20,621 nucleotides of DNA from JBGTBQ01 sp041749275 (GTDB taxonomy: Bacteria; Acidobacteriota; Blastocatellia; Pyrinomonadales; Pyrinomonadaceae). The stretch spans positions 1 to 20,621 of the forward strand of contig JBGTBQ010000047.1 of assembly GCA_041749275.1 (NCBI GenBank), in the 5' to 3' direction. How positions within the stretch are numbered: the stretch's first letter is position 1; each line of letters opens with the position of its first letter. Below are positions 15,274 through 20,621 of this stretch, piece after piece. Under the pieces are notes generated by a model. The model searched no databases. It saw only the letters and a program-made list of their open reading frames with translations, and was not told the DNA's origin. The translations under genes and the position numbers were made by a program.

Positions 15274-15403
15274 ACCCTCGGAACCATGGCAGTCCAAGTT
15301 TCAGTCCGCGGAGCGGACGCCGGCGGGTTCAGGCAACACAGTAGGCTCCCGGTCGAACCGTTGCCCGAACCCGAACCATTCGCCCTGAATTGATCATCGC
15401 TTC
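15274..15403. other. Intergenic spacer with one short hairpin
   Basis: No convincing gene. GTCCGC (15304-15309) and GCGGAC (15313-15318) form a 6-bp hairpin with a GGA loop. A 35-codon frame from ATG 15285 to 15393 lacks a ribosome binding site and looks like chance. Confidence 0.55.
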
Positions 15404-15647
15404 AGCCGCGTTCACGCGGCTTGCCCTCGTGGGCAACTAGGCCAGCCGTTCACGGCTGGTCGAACGGCGGTAAAAAAATCCGTGAGGCCGTTTTAACGGC
15501 CTTCTCGAACGGTTTACCACCAACGGCGGCTAAAGCCAGCCGGAGGAAGCACGCTGAAGCGCGCTGGAAACGGTTGGCGCGGGCGTTGTACCAGCCGTCG
15601 AACGGCTGGCCTATGCGCCCTCGCGGGCAAGCCGCGTGAACGCGGCT
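15404..15647. repeat. REPIN-like 244-bp element with ~56-bp inverted ends
   Basis: The left end 15404-15459 and the reverse complement of the right end 15591-15647 agree at 51 of 57 aligned positions (five mismatches, one gap). Each end is itself a string of three hairpins. Left: 15404-15421 (AGCCGCG-TTCA-CGCGGCT), 15421-15436 (TTGCCC-TCGT-GGGCAA) and 15442-15459 (CCAGCCG-TTCA-CGGCTGG). Right: 15591-15609, 15617-15628 and 15630-15647, in mirror order. The 131-base centre has further stems at 15485-15502 (AGGCCGTT-TT-AACGGCCT), 15528-15537 and 15548-15565. This is the structure of paired REP sequences (REPIN/BIME), expected next to a REP-associated transposase, and one lies 195 bases to the right. 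Confidence 0.8.
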
Positions 15648-15648
15648 A

Positions 15649-15838
15649 ACGTCGGGACGACCGCAACAAACCGGGATGACCTCAACGAATCCGGACGATC
15701 TCACGGAATTTGAACGACCTCGCTGAATCTGGATGGCCTCGCTGAATCTGGACGACCGCAACAAATCTGGATGGCCTCGCCGAATTTGAACGACCTCGCT
15801 GAATTTGAACGGCCTCATGGAATTTGAAGGAGCCTCAC
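15649..15838. repeat. Ten-unit 19-bp tandem repeat upstream of the transposase
   Basis: Nine consecutive units of exactly 19 bp run from 15649 to 15819, with a tenth, slightly changed unit to 15838. Units start at 15649, 15668, 15687, 15706, 15725, 15744, 15763, 15782, 15801 and 15820. A typical unit is GAATTTGAACGACCTCGCT (identical at 15706 and 15782); variants alternate TTGAACG, CTGGATG and CTGGACG in the middle. The period is not a multiple of three, so it is not a protein repeat, and there are no unique spacers, so it is not CRISPR. The last unit carries the insertion that creates the GGAG (15829-15832) used as ribosome binding site by the transposase gene. Confidence 0.88.
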
Positions 15839-15842
15839 TGGT

Positions 15843-16292
15843 ATGCCGCGAAACGTCTATTCGGAAATCAACCTGCACCTCACATGGCACACGAAACAGA
15901 ACGCGCCGGTGTTGACGGTTGAGATCGAGAAACGTCTGCATCACTACCTGAAGCATCGTGTGCTGGAAACGCCGGGCGTGCGCTTTCACGAGATTGGCGG
16001 GATGCCGGATCACGTCCACCTCGTCGTGAGCGTGCCGCCGACGTTGCTCATCAGCGAGTGGATAGGCAAACTGAAAGGGGCCAGCGCGCACCACGTCAAC
16101 CACGAGGTCGCCGACCGCAAGCTGCTCGAATGGCAGACGGGTTACGGCGTGGTCAGCTTTGGCACGAGAGATTTGGCGTGGGTCGTCAGGTACGCGCAAA
16201 ATCAGAAGCAGCATCACGCGCGGGGCGACGCACACGCGCGGCTGGAACGCATCGAGGCCGATTCGCCGGAGCGCGACGATAATTCCGCATGA
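15843..16292 (+). CDS. IS200/RAYT-type HUH transposase
   Basis: This 149-residue protein is a single-domain Y1 transposase of the IS200/IS605 TnpA and REP-associated tyrosine transposase group. These enzymes nick single-stranded DNA at hairpins through a covalent tyrosine link. The metal-binding HUH motif is PDHVHLVV, His57 and His59. IGKLKGASAHHVN, WQTGYGVVSF and the catalytic helix VVRYAQNQKQHH with Tyr117 follow, so the active site looks complete. There is no TnpB partner. GGAG lies ten bases before the ATG. REP-like hairpins directly upstream favour the RAYT type over a free IS200. The TGA overlaps the folP ATG, which is unusual for a recent insertion and suggests a long-settled gene. Confidence 0.9.
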   Translation: MPRNVYSEINLHLTWHTKQNAPVLTVEIEKRLHHYLKHRVLETPGVRFHEIGGMPDHVHLVVSVPPTLLISEWIGKLKGASAHHVNHEVADRKLLEWQTGYGVVSFGTRDLAWVVRYAQNQKQHHARGDAHARLERIEADSPERDDNSA

Positions 16293-17155
16293 CACGACAA
16301 CGCGAATGGAAACTCGCACGGCGCGCGCTCGCTTACGGCGAGCGCACGCTCATCATGGGCGTGCTGAACGTGACGCCCGACAGCTTCAGCGACGGCGGAC
16401 AGTTCTTCGACATTGATAGTGCCGTCGCGCGCGCCGAGGAGATGATTGCCGAGGGCGCGGATATTCTCGACGTGGGCGGCGAATCAACGCGACCGGGCAG
16501 CGCGCCCGTGTCAATCGAAGAGGAGATCAGGCGCGTCGTCCCCGTCGTTGAAGCGCTCGCCCGTTCCGCGACAGTTCCTCTCTCGGTTGACACGACGAAA
16601 GCCGGGGTCGCGCGCGCAACGCTCGCCGCCGGTGCGGAGATCATCAACGATATTTCGGGCCTCCGCTTCGACCCATCGCTCGCGGACGAGGCGGCGCGCA
16701 CGGGCACCGGACTCATCCTCATGCACTCGCGCGGCACGCACGAGACGATGCACGCGCTCCCGCCCGTCGCCGACATCATGCGCGAGGTCACGGCATCCCT
16801 GCGCCACAGCGTCGCGGAGGCCGAGCGGCGCGGCGTCGAACGCGCACGCATCGTCATTGACCCCGGCATCGGCTTCGGCAAGAGCCACGAGCAGAACATC
16901 GAACTCATCGCGCGGCTCGATGTGTTCGCCGCGAGCTTTACTGATTTCCCCATCCTCGTCGGCACGTCACGCAAACGCTTTATCGGCGCGCTGCTCGGCG
17001 GCGCTTCCGTGGACGAGCGACTCCATGGCACGATGACGAGCGTTACGGCTGCCGTCCTGCGCGGCGCGCACATCGTTCGCGTCCACGACGTGCGCGCGGC
17101 GGTCGAGACGGTGCGCGTGGCCGACGCGTTCAAGAGTCTGAAGTCTGAAGTCTGA
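16289..17155 (+). CDS. folP: Dihydropteroate synthase
   Basis: FolP joins 6-hydroxymethyl-dihydropterin pyrophosphate to p-aminobenzoate in folate synthesis and is the sulfonamide target. The 288-residue TIM-barrel protein has MGVLNVTPDSFSDGGQF, DVGGESTRPGS, SVDTTKAGVA, IINDISGLRFD, IDPGIGFGKSHEQN and GTSRKRFIG, covering the pterin and phosphate sites. The ATG at 16289 overlaps the transposase stop. No separate ribosome binding site is obvious, so folP may rely on coupled translation. Another possible start further in would truncate the first strand. The last codons (LKSEV and stop) lie inside an AAGTCTG tandem repeat, suggesting the C terminus was reshaped by repeat insertion. Confidence 0.96.
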   Translation: MTRQREWKLARRALAYGERTLIMGVLNVTPDSFSDGGQFFDIDSAVARAEEMIAEGADILDVGGESTRPGSAPVSIEEEIRRVVPVVEALARSATVPLSVDTTKAGVARATLAAGAEIINDISGLRFDPSLADEAARTGTGLILMHSRGTHETMHALPPVADIMREVTASLRHSVAEAERRGVERARIVIDPGIGFGKSHEQNIELIARLDVFAASFTDFPILVGTSRKRFIGALLGGASVDERLHGTMTSVTAAVLRGAHIVRVHDVRAAVETVRVADAFKSLKSEV

Positions 17156-17161
17156 AGTCCG
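17132..17161. repeat. AAGTCTG tandem repeat across the folP stop codon
   Basis: AAGAGTCTG (17132-17140), AAGTCTG (17141-17147), AAGTCTG (17148-17154) and AAGTCCG (17155-17161) are consecutive. The folP stop TGA is part of the third unit. It differs by one base per unit from the AAGTCAG repeat after argR, so both are probably copies of one intergenic repeat family. Confidence 0.75.
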
Positions 17162-17246
17162 GAGCACAATCGGTTTCCGACTCCAGGCTCTTGATCGCGC
17201 TCGTCGCTTGTCACTCGTCACTGCTTTGTCGTATCGTGCCCGTCCG

Positions 17247-17831
17247 ATGATGAAAACAATCGTGTCGAAAATGGGTAGGAGCTTTGCCGCTAAATTTTGT
17301 CGCGTCGCGGCGCTCGTCGGCCTCGTCGTGTGTGCGTCGGGCTTCCGCGAGTGCTACAAGCCGGTGAAGCGGAGCGGGATGCCTTCGCACATCCGCACCA
17401 TCGCTGTCCCGGCGTTCCAGAATCAGGCGCTGCGCTATCGCATTGAGACGCGTTTCACCGACTCGGTGATGAACGAGATCATCCGTCGCGGCAAGGGCTT
17501 GCGCGTGCAGAGCGAGCCGGAGGACGCGGACGCCGTGGTGGATGGCGTCATCAAGAGCTTCGGCTTCGGCGGCGTGCTGCTCGACACGCGGGGTCGCGCG
17601 CGTATCTTCGAGGTGACGGTGGTTGCCGCCGTTACCGTGCGCGACCGCGTGAGGAACCGCGTCCTCTACGACAATCAGAACTTCGTCTTCCGCGGCGAGT
17701 TCGAGTTCACCGACGACCCGCGCTCCTTCTTCAACGAGGAAGACCCGGCCATCGAGCGCATGTCGCGCACCTTCGCCGAGAGCCTCGTCTCGACGCTCGT
17801 CAACGGCTTCGGCGTCAACGAGGAACCATAG
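17247..17831 (+). CDS. lptE: LptE-like outer membrane LPS-assembly protein
   Basis: LptE plugs the LptD barrel that inserts lipopolysaccharide in the outer membrane. The 194-residue protein has an N-terminal signal (basic MMKTIVSKMGRSFAAKF, then AALVGLVVCASG). A mature region follows with the family pattern MPSHIRTIAVPAFQNQALRY, RIETRFTDSVMNEIIRR and DADAVVDGVI. The adjacent holA supports the call: lptE-holA is a conserved pair. The usual LxGC lipobox is not evident; cysteines occur in VVCAS and RECYKP. Paired ATGs at 17247 and 17250 are both possible starts; an upstream TTG at 17208 is less likely because it would bury the signal peptide. Confidence 0.82.
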   Translation: MMKTIVSKMGRSFAAKFCRVAALVGLVVCASGFRECYKPVKRSGMPSHIRTIAVPAFQNQALRYRIETRFTDSVMNEIIRRGKGLRVQSEPEDADAVVDGVIKSFGFGGVLLDTRGRARIFEVTVVAAVTVRDRVRNRVLYDNQNFVFRGEFEFTDDPRSFFNEEDPAIERMSRTFAESLVSTLVNGFGVNEEP

Positions 17832-17870
17832 AAAGCTGTCAGTCATCAGCGTTCAGCCTTTAGCTTTATT
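17832..17870. repeat. Short imperfect repeat fragment between lptE and holA
   Basis: AAAGCT shortly after the lptE stop pairs with AGCTTT near 17863-17868, enclosing GTCAGTCATCAGCGTTCAG. The 8-mer TCAGCGTT is the reverse complement of AACGCTGA in the palindrome after argR, so this may be a decayed relative of that repeat. Confidence 0.4.
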
Positions 17871-17883
17871 CGAGCGAGAGCAG

Positions 17884-18885
17884 ATGGGTACGATCAAGCG
17901 CGAGGAGTTGTGGCGGAGAATCAAGGGCGGGCGCATCGAGCCGCTCTACCTGCTGTTCGGGCCGGAGGATTACCTGCGCGCCGCGGCGGCGCGGCGCATC
18001 GCGGACGCGGCGCTCGAAGGCGCGGCGCTCCGCGAGTTCAACGAGTCGAGCTTTAGTCTGGCGGGCACGGACGTGCAGCAGGCGTTGGCCGCCGCCGAGC
18101 AACTCCCGATGATGGCCGCGCGGAGAGTCGTGCGCGTGACGGACTTCGCGCGGCTGCGCGAGGGCGACGAGGGGGCGCTCGCGCGCTATGTCATGCGCCC
18201 CGCCGAAACGTCGGTCGTGATCTTCGTCGCCGATGAGCTGGACAAACGGCGGAAGCTCAGCAAGACGCTGCTCGATGCGTGCACGAGCGTCGAGTTCGCC
18301 GCGCTTGCGGATGGGGAGCTAGCCGCTTGGGCGAAGGATCGGCTCAGGCAGTTGAAGGCCACGGCGGACGAGCGGACGTTGCGGCAGGTGATCGCGCTCG
18401 CCGGGGCCAGCGTGCGGCAGTTGGCGACCGAGTTGGAGAAACTCGCCACCGCGGCGCAGCCCTCCGGCTACATCTCGATGGAGATGGTCGAGGCGCTCGT
18501 CGGGCGCTCGCGCGAGTTGTCCAATTTCGAGCTGACCGACCACCTCATCGCGCGCAATCGCAAACGCGCGCTCGAAACGCTCGAACGCCTGCTCGACGAC
18601 GGGGCCGAGCCGGTGATGCTCATCGGATTGCTGGCGAGCAGCTATCACCGGCTCGCGCTCGCCAAAGAGTTGATGGCGCGCGGCGCGCCGGAGCAGGAAG
18701 TCTTCAACCTCGTCAAGATGCCGTACCACCAGCGCGCGGACTTTCTCGCCACCGCGCGCCGCGCCGACTCGGCGGAACTCGCGCGCCGCATCCGGCGCAT
18801 CGCCGCCGCCGACCTCGCCATCAAGACCTCGCTCGCCACGCCGCGTCTCCAACTCGAAATGCTCGTCTGCGAGTTGTCCGCCTAG
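17884..18885 (+). CDS. holA: DNA polymerase III delta subunit
   Basis: HolA is the clamp-loader subunit that opens the beta sliding clamp. The 333-residue length is typical. It begins with the family pattern IKGGRIEPLYLLFGPEDYLRAAAARRIAD, the LF/YLLxGxExxL motif at the start of the degenerate AAA domain, then AAEQLPMMAARRVVRVTDFA. The centre has the ERTLRQVIALAGASVRQLATELEKLA helical block, followed by the collar domain with LSNFELTDHLIARNRKRALETL and LLASSYHRLALAKEL. No Walker A Lys is present, as expected for delta. It follows lptE by 52 bases; GCGAGAG precedes the ATG. Confidence 0.93.
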   Translation: MGTIKREELWRRIKGGRIEPLYLLFGPEDYLRAAAARRIADAALEGAALREFNESSFSLAGTDVQQALAAAEQLPMMAARRVVRVTDFARLREGDEGALARYVMRPAETSVVIFVADELDKRRKLSKTLLDACTSVEFAALADGELAAWAKDRLRQLKATADERTLRQVIALAGASVRQLATELEKLATAAQPSGYISMEMVEALVGRSRELSNFELTDHLIARNRKRALETLERLLDDGAEPVMLIGLLASSYHRLALAKELMARGAPEQEVFNLVKMPYHQRADFLATARRADSAELARRIRRIAAADLAIKTSLATPRLQLEMLVCELSA

Positions 18886-19124
18886 AGCGCATCAGGAAAA
18901 GGATTAGCCACGGAGTCAGAAAACAGTAAAGCGAGGATGCGTTGAATCGAGTGTTGAATGTTCCGCTCCTCCTTCTTCAATCAACTTCGCATTGTACTTT
19001 CTTCCGGTTCTTTCTTGATCTGGCTGTTTCTGTGGCTAATTCATACTGGTCGAACAGCAATCCCTCCGCAATCGCGCCGCGCCGAGGGCTGTGCTATATT
19101 CGGCGGCTGGCGGCGCTGTTAAAA
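18886..19124. promoter_or_regulatory. Intergenic region with weak extended -10 and distant inverted repeat
   Basis: An extended -10 TGC-TATATT (19092-19100) lies 24 bases before the ATG of the glycosyltransferase; no -35 is recognisable, so a short-leader promoter is only possible. ATTAGCCAC (18903-18911) is repeated inverted at 19032-19040. An upstream in-frame start at 18942 was not accepted because the added 61 residues do not fit the glycosyltransferase family. Confidence 0.35.
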
Positions 19125-19973
19125 ATGTCTCTCTCTCTCTCAATCATCATCCCCGCGTACAACGAGGCGCGACGCATTGGCAAGACGCTCCACCAAATCT
19201 TCGCTTATCTCGACGAGCAGCCCGGCGACAGCGAAGTGATCGTCGTGGACGACGGTTCGCGGGATGTGACCGTCGAGGTCGCCGAAGACGTGTTCGCCTC
19301 GGCGCGTGGGCGCGGCATCGGACGGGTCATCCGCGTCGAGCCGAACCGCGGTAAAGGCTACGCCGTCCGCACGGGTCTGCTTGCCGCGCAATCTCCCATC
19401 GCGCTCTTTTCCGACGCCGATCTTTCGACGCCAATCACCGAACTGCCTAAACTCGTCGCGCCCATTCGCACCGGGCAATACGATGTCGTCTTCGGCTCGC
19501 GCGCGCTCGACCGTAGTTTGATCGGGGTGCATCAGCCGTGGCGGCGCGAGCAGAGCGGGCGCGTCTTCAACTTCGTCATGCGCCTTGCCACGGGGCTACC
19601 CTATTCGGACACGCAATGCGGCTTCAAAGCCTTCCGCACCGACGTGTGCCGGCCCATCTTCGAGGGCGCGCTGATTGACCGTTTCGGGTTCGACGTGGAG
19701 TTGCTCTACCTCGCGCACAAGGCGAACCTGCGGCTGCTCGAACGGGCGGTGCGTTGGGACGACGTGGAGGGGAGCAAGGTGGGCTTGCTGACCGGACTGC
19801 AAGGCTTCAATGAGTTGCGCGAGGTGCGGCGCAACGACAAGCGCGGCCTCTACGAAGAGGCCCTCGCACGCACCCGCGAAGCCGCCGCACGCGTTCGCAC
19901 CGAGAGGCCCACGCTGCTTGATGAAGAGGTCGAAAGCGACGTGTCGCCGGAACTCGCCGGGCAGCGAATCTGA
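19125..19973 (+). CDS. Family 2 glycosyltransferase, polyprenyl-phosphate type
   Basis: The 282-residue protein has a GT-A fold of the dolichyl/polyprenyl-phosphate glycosyltransferase branch (ALG5/DPM1-like). It opens with SIIIPAYNEARRIGKTL, then has VIVVDDGSRD (Asp42-Asp43), NRGKGYAVRTGLLAA and the metal-binding FSDADLSTP (Asp97, Asp99). DTQCGFKAFR and DRFGFDVELLYLAHK mark the acceptor side. It probably moves a sugar from a nucleotide donor to a lipid phosphate at the inner face of the membrane. No transmembrane helix is seen. The sequence after the start codon is a (TC)7 run encoding SLSLS. The C-terminal ~50 residues are charged and not recognised. Confidence 0.88.
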   Translation: MSLSLSIIIPAYNEARRIGKTLHQIFAYLDEQPGDSEVIVVDDGSRDVTVEVAEDVFASARGRGIGRVIRVEPNRGKGYAVRTGLLAAQSPIALFSDADLSTPITELPKLVAPIRTGQYDVVFGSRALDRSLIGVHQPWRREQSGRVFNFVMRLATGLPYSDTQCGFKAFRTDVCRPIFEGALIDRFGFDVELLYLAHKANLRLLERAVRWDDVEGSKVGLLTGLQGFNELREVRRNDKRGLYEEALARTREAAARVRTERPTLLDEEVESDVSPELAGQRI

Positions 19974-20065
19974 CGAGAAGTTCGATCTCGCTCTCTCCAA
20001 GTGGTACGACGCAGCCCAATGAAAATGGCACTTGCCCACGCGAAGTTTACGTATATTCTTTCTCC

Positions 20066-20621
20066 GTGACCGCGCGCCTCAACATCAACGTTGACCACGT
20101 TGCCACCGTGCGACAGGCCCGCCGCGCGCCGGAGCCGAGCGTTGTCGCGGCGGCTACCATGTGCGAGCAGGCGGGGGCCGACGGCATCACCGTTCACCTG
20201 CGCGGCGACCGCCGCCACATACAGGATGCAGACATCTACGTGCTCCGCCGCGTCGTGACGACTTACCTCAATCTGGAGATGGCGGCGACCGAGGAGATGG
20301 TCGCCATCGCGCTCGATGCGCGGCCCGACGCCGTGACGCTCGTCGCCGAGCGCGCCGAGGAAATTACGACCGAGGGCGGCTTGAACGTCGCCGAGAACTT
20401 CGACACGGTGCGCGGCGCGGTTGAACGCCTCCGCGAAGGCGGGCAGTTCGTCAGCCTCTTCATTGACCCGGACGCGCGGCAGATCGAGGCGTCGCACGGC
20501 GCGGGCGCGCATCAGATCGAACTCTGCACCGCCGCCTACGCCGAGGCGACGCTCGGGGCGCGCGCCTTCCACGAGGTGGGGCGCGAGCGCGCCGCCGAAG
20601 AACTCCAACGGCTGCGCGAGG
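20066..20621 (+). CDS. pdxJ: Pyridoxine 5'-phosphate synthase PdxJ (5' part)
   Basis: PdxJ condenses 1-deoxyxylulose 5-phosphate with 3-amino-2-oxopropyl phosphate to pyridoxine 5'-phosphate, the last step of the DXP-dependent vitamin B6 route. The frame is open from GTG 20066 to the window end (185 codons). It starts TARLNINVDHVATVRQARR and has EQAGADGITVHL, DRRHIQDADI, NLEMAATEEM and TTEGGLNVAE, then QFVSLFIDPD and HQIELCTAAYAEA. The usual HLREDRRHI reads HLRGDRRHI here. No strong ribosome binding site is visible; TATATT at 20052-20057 could be a -10 giving a near-leaderless mRNA. The 3' end and the remaining active-site residues lie outside the window. Confidence 0.93.
   Translation, partial: MTARLNINVDHVATVRQARRAPEPSVVAAATMCEQAGADGITVHLRGDRRHIQDADIYVLRRVVTTYLNLEMAATEEMVAIALDARPDAVTLVAERAEEITTEGGLNVAENFDTVRGAVERLREGGQFVSLFIDPDARQIEASHGAGAHQIELCTAAYAEATLGARAFHEVGRERAAEELQRLRE

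Noticed and set aside
15649..15838. Possible CRISPR array
   Set aside because: Units are contiguous 19-bp repeats with no unique spacers and no cas genes nearby.
15450..16319. 289-codon minus-strand frame through the REP element, tandem repeat and transposase
   Set aside because: It runs through non-coding hairpins and a 19-bp repeat whose period is not a multiple of three, and it is antisense to a convincing transposase. Lack of stops is probably chance.
18942..19124. N-terminal extension of the glycosyltransferase from 18942
   Set aside because: The 61 extra residues do not fit the family and span a region with repeat fragments and a possible promoter. The family N terminus begins right after ATG 19125.

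Overview
This is a GC-rich, gene-dense bacterial chromosome segment of about 20.6 kb. An LptE-like protein indicates a Gram-negative outer membrane. The combination of an N-acyl-ornithine carbamoyltransferase, long intergenic palindromes and REP-like hairpins suggests Acidobacteriota (perhaps Blastocatellia). That placement is an inference from style and gene content, not from a marker gene.

Region 1 (1-1937) is the end of a branched-chain amino-acid ABC transporter: the 3' part of livF, a strong 22-bp palindrome, then a substrate-binding lipoprotein. Region 2 (1944-11137) is an arginine biosynthesis locus. argH runs leftward; argR, argG, an unrecognised P-loop protein, argC, a tRNA-binding-domain protein, argD, an N-acyl-ornithine carbamoyltransferase (argF') and argB run rightward. 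argC to argF' are joined by ATGA overlaps. A cluster of TATGCA-type palindromes between argH and argR is the likely ArgR operator. ArgF' and ArgB together indicate a pathway through N-acylated intermediates up to N-acyl-citrulline. Whether the acyl group is acetyl or succinyl is unclear: the specificity residue is Thr, unlike either characterised enzyme. A 48-residue two-helix membrane protein with an excellent ribosome binding site lies antisense between the P-loop gene and argC.

Region 3 (11297-15273) is the conserved tilS-hpt-ftsH group, closed by an intrinsic terminator. The Hpt-like protein has lost several conserved catalytic-motif residues. Region 4 (15404-16292) is a repeat and transposase island: a 244-bp element with ~56-bp inverted repeats built from REP-like hairpins, then ten units of a 19-bp tandem repeat, then an IS200/RAYT-type HUH transposase whose stop overlaps the folP start. 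Region 5 (16289-20621) holds folP, an lptE-like gene, holA, a family 2 glycosyltransferase and the 5' part of pdxJ.

The least ordinary parts are the N-acyl arginine route with its two uncharacterised partners, the degenerate Hpt, the small membrane protein, and the REP/tandem-repeat/transposase island. No tRNA, rRNA or CRISPR array was seen.
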